Below, piece after piece: positions 6,215 to 6,748 of a stretch of 6,748 nt of DNA (the stretch's first letter is position 1; every line of letters starts with the position of its first letter). Location: contig DAOVKH010000098.1 in the NCBI GenBank assembly GCA_030631875.1, forward strand, positions 1 to 6,748, written 5' to 3'. The notes beneath the pieces are model-generated. The model was not told the DNA's origin, did not search any database, and was given only the letters and a program-made list of their open reading frames with translations. Origin of the DNA: Deltaproteobacteria bacterium (GTDB taxonomy: Bacteria > Desulfobacterota > GWC2-55-46 > DRQE01). Position numbers and translations under genes: made by a program.

Positions 6215-6748
6215 TGCTGCACCTCCTTTGCTTCGGGAAGTTCCCTATCGAGGTCGCGCTCTAAGCTCACAAGACGCTCGTGCTCGGCCCTTACTCTATG
6301 GAATGCCTCGAAGAGTTCTTTATTCAGATTCACCTGAAGTTGTTCGGCCTGCATCCTCGATATATCACCGAGCGCGCCGTCGACTGCCTCAAAGAAGGCC
6401 GAGGGGTCAGAGCCCATGACTATGACGAGACGATGGTCTTTGGGCACCTTTCTAAAACCTTCGGGGCCGAAGAGCATGAGCCTTCTGCCCGTTGTAAAGT
6501 CGGAGATCTCTTCTCCGGACATCTCAATGCCGTTATCGTCGTTAAACTTTATATTAGAACCGAGAGAATCGACAAGTTCTGACTTGACCCAGCCCGAGCC
6601 GTACCTCACATTGCTAAGGATGCTCGCCTGCCCGTGTACGCGTACCCTATATACGGTCGGAGGGAGTTGCTCCTCAGGGTCGAATACACCTAAATAATAG
6701 ACCTGCTCTATCTCGCTCGACGGAGTACGTGCCCCTGCGAGTACAGTA
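6211..6748 (-). CDS. Unknown protein, C-terminal 178 residues (5' end outside window)
   Basis: The frame is open from the right edge to TGA at 6211-6213, so this is the 3' part of a longer gene. A GTG at 6607-6609 is internal and not a credible start, since the frame upstream reads as sensible protein (EIEQVYYLGVFDPEEQLPP, then TVYRVRVHGQASILSNVRYG). I do not recognise the family. The visible part begins with a beta-rich segment, then a region with TGRRLMLFGPEGF and DHRLVIVMGSDPSAFF, and ends in a charged helix likely to form a coiled coil (EAFHRVRAEHERLVSLERDL). It overlaps the lipoprotein start by four bases (ATGA), the strongest operon evidence in the window. This suggests the two products act together, perhaps at the envelope. 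Whether it has a signal peptide or lipobox cannot be seen. Confidence 0.75.
   Translation of the reverse strand, partial: TVLAGARTPSSEIEQVYYLGVFDPEEQLPPTVYRVRVHGQASILSNVRYGSGWVKSELVDSLGSNIKFNDDNGIEMSGEEISDFTTGRRLMLFGPEGFRKVPKDHRLVIVMGSDPSAFFEAVDGALGDISRMQAEQLQVNLNKELFEAFHRVRAEHERLVSLERDLDRELPEAKEVQQ
6222..6227 (-). promoter_or_regulatory. Ribosome binding site of the lipoprotein gene, AGGAGG
   Basis: AGGAGG lies 7 bases before ATG 6212-6214, inside the 3' end of the upstream gene. With the ATGA overlap it implies translational coupling of the two genes. Confidence 0.75.

Larger units (their letters stand above)
1127..6748. mobile_element. Inferred integrative element, distal end and cargo
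   Basis: The orientation of the tRNA-Phe 3' half places the element on its right, so all genes from 1345 onward would be cargo. The adjacent noncoding direct repeats support this. No integrase, excisionase, relaxase or phage structural gene is visible; an integrase would be expected near the intact tRNA at the other end, outside the window. The extent is therefore an inference from the scar alone. Confidence 0.5.

Noticed and set aside
5775..6419. Plus-strand open frame of 214 codons
   Set aside because: It is antisense to the lipoprotein signal region and the ATGA-coupled upstream gene; its Ser/Pro/Arg-rich composition reads as a shadow.
6211..6609. A complete 132-residue gene starting at GTG 6607-6609
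   Set aside because: The frame stays open to the window edge with protein-like sequence and no ribosome site before the GTG, so it is an internal codon of a longer gene.

Overview
The window holds a junction between what looks like ordinary chromosome (about 1-1080) and the end of an integrated element (about 1127 to the right edge, continuing outside). All supported genes lie on the minus strand. The organism is a Gram-negative bacterium by inference: there is a lipobox-type lipoprotein of the outer-membrane sorting kind, strong AGGAGG ribosome binding sites, and a tRNA gene with an encoded CCA end. No residue pattern here fixes the phylum; an anaerobic lineage would suit the aminomutase-like gene but is not proven.

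Left part, read on the minus strand. A short remnant of a PD-(D/E)XK nuclease-like gene (580-1011) lies directly behind two terminator-like hairpins (1012-1072). Beyond it is a small control region with a perfect 9-bp inverted repeat (411-433). Then comes the first 108 codons of a lysine/glutamate 2,3-aminomutase (KamA)-family radical SAM gene, which runs off the left edge (1-325).

Junction. At 1082-1127 there is the exact 3' half of a tRNA-Phe gene, from the anticodon loop to CCA, without its 5' half. This is the classic scar left at the far end of an element that integrated into a tRNA gene using a tyrosine recombinase. Beside it, inside the presumed element, is a noncoding stretch with imperfect ~29-bp direct repeats (1155-1183 and 1217-1245) that resemble integrase or excisionase binding sites.

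Right part: a four-gene cargo cluster read toward the junction. In order of transcription it holds (1) the 3' part of an unrecognised gene (6211-6748); (2) a 1043-residue coiled-coil lipoprotein, overlapping gene 1 by ATGA (3083-6214); (3) a cytoplasmic member of the zinc-dependent phospholipase C / S1-P1 nuclease superfamily (1982-3007); (4) a small beta-rich unknown protein (1345-1821). The good start signal of the last gene lies 71 bases upstream in another frame, and an in-frame A AAA AAC slippery heptamer lies between the two. I do not recognise the cluster as a known system. The combination of a large outer-membrane lipoprotein with a metal-dependent phosphodiesterase on a tRNA-integrated element is the most interesting content of the window.
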